Assembly: GCA_965203985.1 (NCBI GenBank)
Contig: CBDBDS010000010.1
Location: 1-64,000, forward strand
Source: Bin87 sp965203985
Lineage (GTDB): Bacteria; Chloroflexota; Dehalococcoidia; Lucifugimonadales; UBA3495
Direction of reading: 5' to 3'
DNA: 64,000 nucleotides
This document shows, in pieces, positions 7,905 to 17,120 of this stretch. Position 1 is the stretch's first letter; each line of letters starts with the position of its first letter. The notes beneath the pieces are model-generated. The model was not told where the DNA came from. It made no database searches and saw nothing but the letters and a program-made list of their open reading frames with translations. Position numbers and translations under genes: made by a program.

Positions 7905-9752
7905 CTATCTCGCCTGGTTGGGATTGCGCCGATGAGTGGCGGAGTCGAGGACGCCGTTGAGCATATCGGTGACCTCGCTGACGCGGGCAGAAATGCCGGT
8001 GGCGACGTCCTTGCTGCCGCTGTCGGCACGTTCGGCGTAAACCCGCAGGGCCTCCGAGGTTTCGTTGATCCTGACCCGGAGGTTGTCCATGAACTCCGAG
8101 CCCATATTGGACAGGGGTTGGCTGACGGAACGCAGGGTGTCGGCCAGTTCAGTCACGTGCTGATTGAGGCTTTCGCCGAGTTCCTTGCCGGCCTGTTCAA
8201 CCTGGTGGGACCAGTTGCGCATGGTCTCGGTGGTTTCGGACAGGTCCTGCACGCTGCGGGCCTGGCGCAGGCGGTAGTTGCCGAGGATGCGGAAGATGCG
8301 GCCATAGAGTGCATCGATGGAGGTGAGCCTGGCGCTGTATTTGTCGAAGAGCTCGCGGCTCTCGGCCATGCTCCAGCGGTCGTCTTCGTGGACGAACTGC
8401 CGGCCGGTGTAGAGCTCGTAGGGGCGCATCTCACCTTCCTGCAGGGGCTCGCCGTTAGCGTTCAGGGGCTTGAGGTCCCAGTTGGACGTGGCGGGCAGCG
8501 GGGTGAGCAGGTTGGCGGTCTGGTACCGGCTGTGCTGGGTGACCCAGTCGGCCAGGGTCATGATGGATTCCTCGGTGTCGTAGGGCAAACCGATGATGGT
8601 CATGGCGACGACGGAGAAACCCTTTTCGTTGAGGTGGACCAGGTCCTTTTGCATCTGGCCGGGTTCCTGGCGCTTGCGCACGGCGGCGAGGCTCTCGGCG
8701 TTGTTGGATTCGACGCCGAGGTAGAGCATCTTGACGTTGGCGTCCAGCAAAGCGTCGGCCAGCTCGTCGTCCTGACCGATCTCGGCGCGGGCCTGGCAGA
8801 TCATGTTCATGGAGTCGGTGCGGCCGGCCCAGCCCTTGAGGCGTTCGAGGCGCTCGTTGCGGAACTTGACGGCGCGCAGCGGAGGGGTGTGCAAGTCGTC
8901 GGAGATGAAGACATTGAACTTGCCGTTGCGACCCGTGTGGATCAAACCGTCGGCGGCGAGTTCTTCCAGCTGCTCGATGCGCTTGAACTCGGTTTCGCGG
9001 TCGATGAGGCGGTAGCCGAGGAACTGCTGGATGACCTGGCAGTATGAACAGTTCTCGGTGCAGCCGCGCACGGTTTCCAGGACGCCGCCGGCCATGGGGT
9101 TCATGGGGGACAAGCCGCGGATGGAGCGGAAATCGGGCAGGGGCACGAAGTCGGGGGCGACGAGGCCCTTGCGGCGGGTCTGGGTCACATGCCCGTCACG
9201 CATGAAGGATGTGCCGGCGACGCGTTCGAGGTACTGGTACTTGCGGTCGTCGCGGAAGGTGAGCAGGATATCGCAGAGCTGGCCGATGATGTCCTCGCCC
9301 TCGCGGTTGACGATGGCGTCGAAGCCGCCGCGGGCGATGGCCTCTTCGGGCAACGGGCTCATCTGGGGCCCACCGCCGAGGATCACGAGTTCGGGATGGA
9401 ATTCGCGGGCCTGGCGGGCGATTTCGTAGGCGCGAGGGGTCTCATTGATGAGAGAGGTGATCATCAGGACGTCGATGTCGTCGAGGTCCTTGTCGGGGTC
9501 CATGCGACCCAAACGGTCTTCGAACCAGATATCCCGTTCGTAGACGTAGGGGCCTTCCCACTGGGCTAGGGCTCCAGAGAGGAACAACATGCCCTGCCGG
9601 GGGATGGCGATATATTCGAAGTTGCCACCCGCCGACGCGGGCTGGACCATCATTACCCGCCTGGTGCGGTCACCCTGGAGCTGAATGGAAACGGGCGACT
9701 GGGTAGCGGGGGTACCGTCGAACTTAGTATCGAGCAGTTCTATAACGCTCAT
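7905..9752 (-). CDS. B12-binding domain radical SAM protein with helical C-terminal tail
   Basis: A 615-residue protein with an N-terminal cobalamin-binding-like Rossmann region (about 30-170, including LVILGGGPQMSPLPEEA) and a radical SAM core whose cluster cysteines are CTENCSYC (Cys231, 235, 238). Family members typically methylate unactivated carbons or rearrange carbon skeletons; the substrate here cannot be told. From about residue 490 the sequence becomes long, charged, heptad-like helix lacking the usual domains, with SHQVEQAGKELGESLNQHV and VSEVTDMLNGVLDS. First gene of the operon with fabF and recJ; the fabF link hints at lipid modification, but that is inference. Confidence 0.85.
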   Translation of the reverse strand: MSVIELLDTKFDGTPATQSPVSIQLQGDRTRRVMMVQPASAGGNFEYIAIPRQGMLFLSGALAQWEGPYVYERDIWFEDRLGRMDPDKDLDDIDVLMITSLINETPRAYEIARQAREFHPELVILGGGPQMSPLPEEAIARGGFDAIVNREGEDIIGQLCDILLTFRDDRKYQYLERVAGTSFMRDGHVTQTRRKGLVAPDFVPLPDFRSIRGLSPMNPMAGGVLETVRGCTENCSYCQVIQQFLGYRLIDRETEFKRIEQLEELAADGLIHTGRNGKFNVFISDDLHTPPLRAVKFRNERLERLKGWAGRTDSMNMICQARAEIGQDDELADALLDANVKMLYLGVESNNAESLAAVRKRQEPGQMQKDLVHLNEKGFSVVAMTIIGLPYDTEESIMTLADWVTQHSRYQTANLLTPLPATSNWDLKPLNANGEPLQEGEMRPYELYTGRQFVHEDDRWSMAESRELFDKYSARLTSIDALYGRIFRILGNYRLRQARSVQDLSETTETMRNWSHQVEQAGKELGESLNQHVTELADTLRSVSQPLSNMGSEFMDNLRVRINETSEALRVYAERADSGSKDVATGISARVSEVTDMLNGVLDSATHRRNPNQAR

Positions 9753-9920
9753 TTAGCTCACGTACTCCGTTGCCGTTGGACAGGAGCGACTGTTGCTGTG
9801 GGATTGATCCAATTTGCGGGCCATTATACAACATCGGCATAGAGGCCAACATTCTTTGCGGCGCGATGGGTAGCGTTCCGTTTACGCGGTTTGATTGCAT
9901 GGATGGACAGGATTTCTAGA

Positions 9921-9963
9921 TGCGGGGATTCCTGGATTCCGGCTTTTGCCGAAATGACGGTAC
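9921..9963. repeat. short palindromic repeat, family C copy 2
   Basis: Reads GATTCCTGGATTCCGGCTTT then TGCCGAAATGACGGT, matching the right arm of the copy at 17121-17196. It sits in the 228-bp gap upstream of the radical SAM gene, the rest of which holds no gene I can see. Confidence 0.55.
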
Positions 9964-9980
9964 CGGCTGAGCAAGGGGAA

Positions 9981-10949
9981 TCAGCGGGCGCGGAAATGGG
10001 GGATGATGTCCTTGGCGATGACTTCGAGATGGCGGCGGCGGTCTTCACGGGGGGCCGCGATGCTGAAAATGATGTAGCGGGCGCCGGCGTCGATATATTC
10101 TTCCAATCTTTCGATGCACATCCGGGGCGTGCCCAACAGGCAATAGCGGCGGACGATGTTGATGAACTCGCCGCCGTAGAGGTACTGGTTGCCCAGGGCG
10201 GCGGCGGCAGTGCGGGCCGCCTGTTCCTCAGTGGGCGCCAGGGTGATGTACGGGAAAAAGGCCCACTGGAAGTTGGTGATATCGCGGTTTTCTTCTTCCG
10301 CGAAGTCGGCGATCTTGGCAACGCTGTCGCGATAGCGTTCGGGGCTGTAGAAGTAGGGCAGCCAGCCGTCGCCGTACCGGACGGCGCGACGCATGGCGGC
10401 GTCACGGCGGCCGGCGACCCAGATGGGCGGGTGCGGCTGCTGTTCCGGCTTGGGATTGATGGCCGCTTCGTCCAGCGTGTAGTGGCGGCCGGGGAAGGTG
10501 ACCGAGTCCTCAGTCCAGAGGCGGCGCAGGGCGTCAAGGCACTCGTCGGTGCGGCGGCCGCGACGGCGGATGTCCAGGCCGGCGTTTTCATATTCCATGG
10601 GGAATTCGCCGCCAACGCCGACGCCCAGGGTGAGGCGTCCGCCGGAGGCGATGTCCAGGGTGGCCGTCATGCGCGCGAGCATGAGCGGGTGGTAGAAGGG
10701 CGCCAGGGTGACGGAAGTGACGACGCGCATCCGCTGGGTTGCGCCGGCGGCCACGGCGAGCAGGGGCAGCGCGGCGTGGGTCGGGCCCGGAGGGCGGCCG
10801 CGCATGAAATGTTCGCCGGCTCCCATGTACTCGAAGCCGAGGTCCTCCATGAGGCGGGCCTGCTCGGCGGTGCGGCTGGCGGGAAGCGCCATGCTGGCGC
10901 CGAAGTGCAGGGCGTCGGCGTCGGCGGAACGGTTTGCGGATGTGGTCAT
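9981..10949 (-). CDS. LLM class flavin-dependent oxidoreductase
   Basis: Luciferase-like TIM-barrel monooxygenase or F420-dependent oxidoreductase of 322 residues. Family features are LMEDLGFEYMGAGEHF, the central GRLTLGVGVGGEFPMEYENAG, and ADGWLP-like YGDGWLPYF. Whether it uses FMNH2 or F420 is not decided by sequence. The ATG at 10949 is used; a GTG at 10991 would add 14 poorly conserved residues. A flavin reductase lies upstream on the same strand 117 bp away, so a two-component FMNH2 monooxygenase is plausible. Confidence 0.85.
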   Translation of the reverse strand: MTTSANRSADADALHFGASMALPASRTAEQARLMEDLGFEYMGAGEHFMRGRPPGPTHAALPLLAVAAGATQRMRVVTSVTLAPFYHPLMLARMTATLDIASGGRLTLGVGVGGEFPMEYENAGLDIRRRGRRTDECLDALRRLWTEDSVTFPGRHYTLDEAAINPKPEQQPHPPIWVAGRRDAAMRRAVRYGDGWLPYFYSPERYRDSVAKIADFAEEENRDITNFQWAFFPYITLAPTEEQAARTAAAALGNQYLYGGEFINIVRRYCLLGTPRMCIERLEEYIDAGARYIIFSIAAPREDRRRHLEVIAKDIIPHFRAR

Positions 10950-11003
10950 GGTTGCGGTCGCAGGCGAAGGGCGATGATGACCCTTGGGCACTCCGGTACT
11001 TCA

Positions 11004-11028
11004 GAGGGCAGGTTCAGAACCTGCCCTC
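11004..11028. other. perfect 12-bp inverted repeat
   Basis: GAGGGCAGGTTC, one base, then its exact reverse complement. It lies between the flavin reductase stop and the LLM oxidoreductase start. No T-run follows on either strand, so it is not a clear intrinsic terminator; it could be an attenuating or processing hairpin or an operator. Confidence 0.55.
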
Positions 11029-11066
11029 GTAGTTTCGTCGATGGGACCGAACGGCGGCCAGGCGGG

Positions 11067-11555
11067 TTATTCGTGGGCGGGATGGTACCAGTGGCTGTCG
11101 TAGAACATCAATGGGTTGGCATCGTCGCCGCCGCGCCGCATCTCACGTACTTCGCCCACGTAGATGGTGTGGTCGCCGTAGACGTGGGATCCCACGATGT
11201 CGCAATTGAAGAAGACCATGGAGCCGTTGAGTTCGGGCACGTTGTGTTCGCCCATGGTGTACGAATACTCCGGGTTGCCCTCGCGCTGCTCGGGCCGGCG
11301 GGCGAAATAGCGACCGAGTACTTCCTGCTCCTCGCGCAGCACGTTGACGCCGATTCGCTTCTGTTCCTCGACGTAGCCGTAGGTGATGGTGTTATGAGCC
11401 ACACATACGAGAAGAGTCGGCGGATCCAGGCAAACCGATGTGAAGGCGTTGGCCGTCATGGCGTGGGGATCGCCCGAAGGGTCGAGGGTGGTGATAACCG
11501 TGACCCCAGTCGCAAACTTAGACATGGCCTGCCGAAACTCGTCTTGACTAACCAC
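11067..11555 (-). CDS. flavin reductase-like FMN-binding protein
   Basis: A 162-residue flavin reductase-like domain protein (split-barrel FMN-binding fold). Family features: FRQAMSKFATGVTVITTLD at the N-terminus, HAMTANAFTSVCLDPPTLLVCV, and the late DHTIYVGEV. Such proteins use NAD(P)H to supply reduced flavin to a partner monooxygenase; the LLM oxidoreductase just downstream is the obvious candidate partner. Starts with GTG at 11555. Confidence 0.88.
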   Translation of the reverse strand: MVSQDEFRQAMSKFATGVTVITTLDPSGDPHAMTANAFTSVCLDPPTLLVCVAHNTITYGYVEEQKRIGVNVLREEQEVLGRYFARRPEQREGNPEYSYTMGEHNVPELNGSMVFFNCDIVGSHVYGDHTIYVGEVREMRRGGDDANPLMFYDSHWYHPAHE

Positions 11556-11632
11556 TGCGCGTGTACCCCCGGTTAGGTTGGCGATGATTATACCCGCCCA
11601 ATATCACTAATGCCAGACGGCGGGAGTCGAAG

Positions 11633-12637
11633 CTATCGGCTGGCCAGGGCAACCGGCGCGGCGACGGCGGGCCAGGGTTTGAAGGCGCCGCCGATGAGGT
11701 CCGGGTCGCCGGAAGTCAGCCCAGGGTCGAGTTTAAGGACAGCGTCCGGAGGGATGTGGCCCTCCAAAAGGTCGGGGTGGGTCAGTTGGGCCAGGAGTTC
11801 CAGGCCGTTGACGACGCGAGGACCGGGGCGGCTCAGGGTGCTGTGGTCAATGAGGTAGACCTCGCCGGAGCGGACGGCGGGAAGGTCGTTCCAGCCGGGC
11901 TGGGCGGCGAGCCAGGGAATCTCGCGGACGCTGCGGGCGAGATCGGAGGAGCAGAGATCAATGTAGAGCTTGTCGGGCTGCCCGGCCACCACATCATCCC
12001 AAGGTATGCGCTCGGCGGGACAGCCGGGGACGAAGCGTTCGGGCAAACGGCCCCCGGCGCGGGTCAGCAGGTCGGTCACCCAGTGTCCGCCGATGACGAG
12101 GGGGTTGACGCCTTCGATGGAGAAAACGGCAGGCCGGGAGGGGGCCTGGGCGACTTTGTGCGCAACCGTGTCGATGCGCGCTTTCAGGTCGGAGACCAGC
12201 AGGCGGGCGCGGTCGGGCACGGCGCAGGCAGCGCCGACTTCCAGGAAACTGGCGAGGATTTCATCCAGGGTCCGAGGATTAAGGTTGAGGACGGACGGTG
12301 GCGCGGGAATGGGTTCCACGGCGCGCTGGACGGTGCCGGCGTCGATCTCGCAAAAGTAGCACAGGTCCTGGGTTATCACGAGGTCAGGATTGGCGCCCTG
12401 GAGCCATTCGACGTCCAGGTCGTAGGGGCTTTCGCCGTTGGACAGGATGCGGTGCATCTCCGCCTCGACTTCCTCGCTGGACATGATAGACGGATCGATG
12501 CGGCTGCGGCAGACCACCCGGATGCCGGCGGCCTCCGGGGGATAGTCGCAGAGGTCGGTCACGCCGATGATCTGATCCTGTTGACCCAGGGCGAAGAGGA
12601 TTTCGGTGCCGCTGGGCAGCAATGAACAAATACGCAA
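11633..12637 (-). CDS. BtuF-like cobalamin/siderophore-type substrate-binding protein without signal peptide
   Basis: A periplasmic-binding-protein type 2 (helical backbone) fold like BtuF: the N-terminus RICSLLPSGTEILFALG and later PDLVITQDLCYFCEID match the family. I start it at a TTG (12637), giving 334 residues, because upstream codons run through an intergenic repeat. With this start there is no signal peptide or lipobox, and no permease or ATPase gene is adjacent. It may be cytoplasmic or a stand-alone vitamin- or metal-binding protein; ligand unknown. Confidence 0.75.
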   Translation of the reverse strand: MRICSLLPSGTEILFALGQQDQIIGVTDLCDYPPEAAGIRVVCRSRIDPSIMSSEEVEAEMHRILSNGESPYDLDVEWLQGANPDLVITQDLCYFCEIDAGTVQRAVEPIPAPPSVLNLNPRTLDEILASFLEVGAACAVPDRARLLVSDLKARIDTVAHKVAQAPSRPAVFSIEGVNPLVIGGHWVTDLLTRAGGRLPERFVPGCPAERIPWDDVVAGQPDKLYIDLCSSDLARSVREIPWLAAQPGWNDLPAVRSGEVYLIDHSTLSRPGPRVVNGLELLAQLTHPDLLEGHIPPDAVLKLDPGLTSGDPDLIGGAFKPWPAVAAPVALASR

Positions 12638-12650
12638 GGAAAACCGCCTC

Positions 12651-12724
12651 TGCCCCACCCGCTCCCGCCAGGGGCGAAGGAGTATGTGGGCTCGTCCAGG
12701 CCCTCTCCAGCAGGAAGAAAGAGC
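12651..12724. repeat. intergenic repeat with CCCTCTCC-type palindromes
   Basis: Two related tracts, CCCGCTCCCGCCAGGGGCG and CCCTCTCCAGCAGGAAG, in tandem just upstream of the BtuF-like gene. They resemble the CCCTCTCCCGCCAGGGAGAGGG-type intergenic repeats of many genomes. I looked for a cobalamin riboswitch here and found no convincing one. Confidence 0.4.
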
Positions 12725-12827
12725 TTTTGGGTTGCCTCCAATGAAAAACCGGGTTTGATACCCCGGCGGCGGCATTGTAGCATACGGAGGGTACCGGATA
12801 ACGAAAATCAGGGTTCATAAGGCCACT

Positions 12828-14168
12828 ATGGACGCATACGGTTACAGGACTTTACCCGAGTCGGCGACGGGGACGGACGCCTGGGGCAAGTGGTCGCTGG
12901 CGCGGCTGAACGCTTACAGTTTCGGCCTGGCGGGTTTCATCCTGGCCATGGACACGGCGGTGCTGCCGATCCTGGTGCTGGAAGTTGCGCCGGAGGCGGC
13001 GAAGAACACGCTGCTGGGGATGCTGGGACTGGCGGGAATGCTGGCGGCAGCGTTGGTGCAGGTGCCGGTAGGATGGGCGAGCGACCGAACGCGTTCGAGG
13101 CTGGGGAGGCGTCTGCCCTATATGCTTTGGGCTTGCGTGTGCATTCCGGTGGCCCTGATCGCGCTGGCCACGCCGCTCACCTACAGCAGCCTGCTGGTGG
13201 TGTGGCTGTTTATCCAGATCAACTCGGGGATCGCGTATTCGCCGTACCTGGCGAGCGTCCGGGAGCTGGTGCCGTCGCATCGAATGGGCATGTCGGCGTC
13301 GATCAAGACGCTGCTGGAGGCATTGGGCGGGGCGAGCATTCTGTGTTTCGCCGGCCTGATGGTGGGGCACTACTCGCAGCCGGACGGCGCATATTGGCTG
13401 TGGGGAACCCTGGCGATGTTCGCCGCGGCAATCCTCATCACAGCGGCGGTAAGCTCGACGACCATCTACCGGCGGATGCGAGAGGCCGGCGGCGCGGCGA
13501 CGGCGGCGTTCCACCGGGCGACGATGACGTTTCCCGAGTCGACCAGCATGGCGCGGCTGCATCCGGATCTGGGATGGTTCGTGGCGTCGCGGGTGGCATT
13601 CCTGGCGGCGGTGGTGATCTTCACGACCTATGGGTTGTTTTTCCTGAGGGACAAAGTGCAGGTGGACAACCCGGCGCAGGCATTGGGGGTTGCGATCATC
13701 GGCATCGGCGGGATGCTGGTGCTGACCACGTATCCGTCGGGCTGGCTGTCGGACCGGATCGGGCGGAAACCGGTGCTGGTGGTGGGCACGGCGATTGCCC
13801 TGCTGGGGACGATCGCGATGATGTGGGTGAGCACCTACCTGCTGGCCGTGGTTGTGGCGAGCGTGATCGGAGGGGCGGTCGGCATCATCCTGACCACGCA
13901 CTGGGCGCTGGCAAACGACCTGGGTACGCCGGGCCGGGAGGCGCAGCACATGGGGGTGGTGAACCTGGGGACGTTGATCGGCGCGGCGGGGGCAAAGGCG
14001 ATTGGGCCGCTGCCGGACCTGGTATCGGTGTGGTTCGGGCCGGGGTTCGGATACACCGCGCTGCTGGGGGCGAGCGCGCTGTTGTTCATGATCGGGGGGT
14101 TGCTATTGCTGCGGGTACGGGTGGAGCGCCCGGCGATGATTGCGGCTCCCGGCTCTGGGCCGGAATGA
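12828..14168 (+). CDS. MFS transporter (sugar/cation symporter-like)
   Basis: A 446-residue major facilitator protein with about twelve hydrophobic segments. MFS loop motifs are present: GWASDRTRSRLGRR between helices 2 and 3 and GWLSDRIGRKPV in the second half. The double D-R-x-R-x-x-x-G-R-R loop and the layout recall the GPH/sucrose-symporter branch. Substrate unknown. The start is the ATG at 12828. It is transcribed away from the BtuF-like gene, so the gap before it may hold divergent promoters. Confidence 0.85.
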   Translation: MDAYGYRTLPESATGTDAWGKWSLARLNAYSFGLAGFILAMDTAVLPILVLEVAPEAAKNTLLGMLGLAGMLAAALVQVPVGWASDRTRSRLGRRLPYMLWACVCIPVALIALATPLTYSSLLVVWLFIQINSGIAYSPYLASVRELVPSHRMGMSASIKTLLEALGGASILCFAGLMVGHYSQPDGAYWLWGTLAMFAAAILITAAVSSTTIYRRMREAGGAATAAFHRATMTFPESTSMARLHPDLGWFVASRVAFLAAVVIFTTYGLFFLRDKVQVDNPAQALGVAIIGIGGMLVLTTYPSGWLSDRIGRKPVLVVGTAIALLGTIAMMWVSTYLLAVVVASVIGGAVGIILTTHWALANDLGTPGREAQHMGVVNLGTLIGAAGAKAIGPLPDLVSVWFGPGFGYTALLGASALLFMIGGLLLLRVRVERPAMIAAPGSGPE

Positions 14169-14170
14169 CG

Positions 14171-14441
14171 CTCACGCGCACCCACTTTGCCCGGGAGGAA
14201 CAATTTGAATGGATAAACAGGATGAACGGGATGGTATAGCTTTGATGACGGGAATCGGCTCGCTTTCGGGAACCAGGTGTAGTAATGGTGAATGCTCCCG
14301 TTCCTTCCGCTTTGCCGCCATTGGGTCACTTCTACTGCTGGCTCCAAGTCTGAACTGCTATAGCGCGGTGCATCAATTCAATCCTTTCCATCCTGCGCAT
14401 CCATGCAAATTCCCAGGTCCTGCCCAAGCGGGTACTCATAA
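14171..14441. repeat. intergenic element with terminal inverted repeats, family B copy 1
   Basis: About 271 bp. The left end reads CTCACGCGCACCCACTTTGC, then GGAGGAACAATTTG and GGATAAACAGGATGAACGGG. The reverse complement of the right end reads CTTATGAGTACCCGCTTGGG, then GGGAATTTGCATGGATG and AGGATGGAAAGG. Related sequence is at 21018-21083 and 36438-36608. The interior has no gene. It fills the convergent gap between two MFS genes. Confidence 0.75.
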
Positions 14442-14467
14442 GCGGAATGGCGACGCAGGGCAGTGAT

Positions 14468-15745
14468 TCAGGCGGGGCGGCGGCGGTAGGTCTCGCGGAC
14501 GAAGATGAGGAGGCCGATGCCGGATGCGGCGAACACCGCGGCGTCGATCCAGAGGGACCAGGAGAAGCTGGTGACGTCGGCGATAGCGCCCAGAACCAGC
14601 GCGCCCATGACGGTGCCGACGCCGCCGAAGGTGCGGAGCAGGCCGATGGTGACTCCTTCCAGTCCAGGGGGCGCGATGTCGGCGAAGAATACGGTGCCGG
14701 CGGGGCTGCCCAAACCTTCGCCCATGCCCAGCAAGACGCCGGACAGCAGGAGCTGCCACAAGCTGCCCGCCCAGATGAAGGCGGCGATGCCCAGGGTCAT
14801 CAGGATGACCGAAGGGAGAATGGGAGTCTTACGTCCGAACCGGTCGGAGAGGTAGCCGGACACCAGGGTGGTGAAGAACTGGGGCAAGTGGGTGACGCTG
14901 AGCCACAGCCCGAGATCGTCGGGACCGAAACCCTTCTGGCGTCCGAAGAGGGGCATGACGCTCATCCGGGCCCCTTGCCGGTTGGCTACTATCATCAGCG
15001 CGAACATGCCGACTAGGATGAAGGCGGGGCTGAGCATGAGGCGCCAGATTGCGCCGCGGCGGTTGGCGGAACCGTCCGGAGCATCGGCCGCGTCGGCTTG
15101 GGGATTCGGTGTTCGGGGTACGGCGCGGCGGCGGGCGGCACCATCCGAGGTTTGTTGTTCGCGCCAGCGGGACTCGGGCAGGGCCACGACGATCACCAGC
15201 AGCGAGGCGGCCATCAGGATTGCCTGGACGTACAGCGGGACGCGCAGGCCGAAGATGCTTGCGAGATAGCCGCCCAGCAGAGGGCCGAGGGTCTGCCCAG
15301 CGAGGATGCTGAGTTCCTGGAGGCTGAGCAGGCGGCCGCGGGTTTCGGGCGTGGCCTCGTCGCGGAGGTAGATGGTGGCGACGGTGAGGAAGATGCTGCC
15401 GCCGAATCCGGACACGAAGCGCCATCCGGTGAGCCAGGCGTAGCTGAAAGAAACGGAAACGAGAGCCGCGCCGACGAGGTTGATGGCCGATCCCAGGGCG
15501 AGCACGGGGCGGCGTCCGTAGCGCTGGGCGAGGTACCCGGCTGGTACGCTGGTGACGAGGCGGCCCAATCCGAAGAAGAAGCCGACGGCGATGCCGACTT
15601 CGGTGGCGGACACGCCGTATTCGCGTTCCAGGAACAGGGGCAGAACGGGCGAGATCGCGCCCATGCCGAAGCTGTTCAGCGCGACGACGGCGCAGAGGAG
15701 GGCGACGCTGTGGTAGCGGCCGCGACGTCCCAGGGCGGACCGCAT
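14468..15745 (-). CDS. MFS transporter
   Basis: A 425-residue, twelve-helix major facilitator with motif A as GYLAQRYGRRPVLALG after helix 2 and GYLSDRFGRKTP in the second half. The central hydrophilic loop (about 195-230) is proline/alanine-rich. This resembles drug/metabolite efflux transporters (DHA1 group), but substrate is unknown. I used the ATG at 15745; a TTG at 15760 is possible. It follows pyrF and DUF951 closely on the same strand, with the DUF951 stop 11 bp upstream, so it may be the last gene of that operon. Confidence 0.85.
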   Translation of the reverse strand: MRSALGRRGRYHSVALLCAVVALNSFGMGAISPVLPLFLEREYGVSATEVGIAVGFFFGLGRLVTSVPAGYLAQRYGRRPVLALGSAINLVGAALVSVSFSYAWLTGWRFVSGFGGSIFLTVATIYLRDEATPETRGRLLSLQELSILAGQTLGPLLGGYLASIFGLRVPLYVQAILMAASLLVIVVALPESRWREQQTSDGAARRRAVPRTPNPQADAADAPDGSANRRGAIWRLMLSPAFILVGMFALMIVANRQGARMSVMPLFGRQKGFGPDDLGLWLSVTHLPQFFTTLVSGYLSDRFGRKTPILPSVILMTLGIAAFIWAGSLWQLLLSGVLLGMGEGLGSPAGTVFFADIAPPGLEGVTIGLLRTFGGVGTVMGALVLGAIADVTSFSWSLWIDAAVFAASGIGLLIFVRETYRRRPA

Positions 15746-15756
15746 GGAACCGGGGT

Positions 15757-15978
15757 TCAACGGCTGCGGCGCTCGTCAGCTTCCGGTGACGGGCGGGTTA
15801 CTTCCCGGATGCGCCTCAGGATGCGGAACCGGGGTGTCATAACGTAGTGTCCGCAAGTCTGGCAGCGGAGGCCGATATCGCCACCCACCCGGTTGACGAG
15901 CCAGAGGTAGCCGCCACAGGGGTGGGGCTTTTTCAGGCGAACGACATCGCCGGGTTTGATGTCGGCTACGTCAATCAT
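15757..15978 (-). CDS. DUF951 family protein
   Basis: A 73-residue protein with the full DUF951 signature: GDVVRLKKPHPCGG near the start and RCQTCGHYV with a likely zinc-binding CxxC. Function unknown; the family is widespread in Firmicutes and Chloroflexota. The ATG at 15978 overlaps the pyrF stop as TGATG, which suggests translational coupling and decides the start; an ATG at 15987 would add three residues inside pyrF. Confidence 0.9.
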   Translation of the reverse strand: MIDVADIKPGDVVRLKKPHPCGGYLWLVNRVGGDIGLRCQTCGHYVMTPRFRILRRIREVTRPSPEADERRSR

Positions 15979-16844
15979 CACGTCCATCCCAGCCCCATGT
16001 CGTCAAGGGTGGCGTTGATCTCTTCTCGCAGCGTGGACGCAGCGCGCCGGGCGGCGTCGGTGTATTTGGCGCCAGAGGATGCGTAGATTACGGAGCGAGA
16101 CGCGTTGATGATGGCCAGACGCCCGCCGGTGTCCACGCCACACCGAACGGAGTCGGCCAGGTCGCCGCCCTGGGCACCGATGCCGGGGATGAGGAGGGGC
16201 AGGTCGGGACAGATGCCGCGGACATCGGCCAGTTGTTGGGGGGCGGTTGCGCCGACGACGAGGCCGAGGTTGCCCTGGGAGGCGCGCTGCTGGGACCGTC
16301 GGGCCAGGCGCAGATAGACGGGCTGGGTCAGGTTGCCGACGCCCTCGACCGGGAGGTCCTGGAGGTCGGCGGCGCCGCGATTGGAGCCGCGACACCAGAT
16401 GAATGCGCCTTTCTCCGGTTTGGTCAGCCAGGGCTCAACGGTGTCCATGCCGCCCCAGGGGTTCACCGTGACGGCGTCGAAGCCCCAGACGTCGAACATG
16501 GCAGTGGCGTAAGCGGCGGCGCTGGAATCGATGTCGCCGCGCTTGCAGTCGCCGATGATGATGGCGTGGGGCGCCGCGTCACGGATCTGCTGGACGGTTT
16601 TCTCCAGGGCCTTGAAGCCGGGCATGCCCATCGCCTCATAGAAGGCGAGGTTGGGTTTGTAGGCGCAGACCAGATCGGCGGTCGCGGACACGATAGCGCG
16701 GTTGAAATCGGTCGCGTCGGCAACGGGCAGGCGGGCGGGGTCGGGGTCCAGGCCCACGCAGAGGAGGCTTTGGGCGGCCTCGCTGGCGGCGCGGAGGCGT
16801 TCAGTGAAGGTGGGCATGGTTGACCGATTATCGCTGGGTGACAT
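15978..16844 (-). CDS. pyrF: orotidine-5'-phosphate decarboxylase (type 2 PyrF)
   Basis: Catalyses the last step of UMP synthesis, decarboxylating OMP. At 288 residues it belongs to the longer type 2 family seen in mycobacteria and Chloroflexota. The catalytic DxKxxD is present as GDCKRGDIDSS (Asp99, Lys101, Asp104), and LLCVGLDPDPARLP near the start is typical. An internal ATG at 16817 is an alternative start; neither has a clear ribosome binding site. No other pyrimidine gene is adjacent; DUF951 overlaps its stop. Confidence 0.94.
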   Translation of the reverse strand: MSPSDNRSTMPTFTERLRAASEAAQSLLCVGLDPDPARLPVADATDFNRAIVSATADLVCAYKPNLAFYEAMGMPGFKALEKTVQQIRDAAPHAIIIGDCKRGDIDSSAAAYATAMFDVWGFDAVTVNPWGGMDTVEPWLTKPEKGAFIWCRGSNRGAADLQDLPVEGVGNLTQPVYLRLARRSQQRASQGNLGLVVGATAPQQLADVRGICPDLPLLIPGIGAQGGDLADSVRCGVDTGGRLAIINASRSVIYASSGAKYTDAARRAASTLREEINATLDDMGLGWT

Positions 16845-17120
16845 ACGAATATTGTTGGTCGGGCATTATAGACCGGGCGTAGCTAGGCTGTCATATGAGG
16901 GCAGATTCGCAGGGATTTCGCTGCCACGGGCATGGATTTTTTCCTTGCGGCACCAATTACAAATGCCATAGGATTGTCCTGAAATCGAATTCGGGCAACC
17001 TGCGGCGGGTATTATCCAGCGGGCATCATCTATGCGGTCGAACCGATCTCCACTGGAACAGATACTGCATGACGCGCAACAAGTACACAATGAACGCCAG
17101 GGCCTTGTCAAAGTTAATCC

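Noticed and set aside
11004..11028. Intrinsic terminator between flavin reductase and LLM genes
   Set aside because: The stem is perfect but no T-run follows on the transcribed strand, so it is listed only as an inverted repeat.
12638..12780. Possible cobalamin riboswitch upstream of the BtuF-like gene
   Set aside because: The gene family made it tempting, but the region is made of CCCTCTCC-type repeats and I could not find a convincing B12-box or the expected junction.
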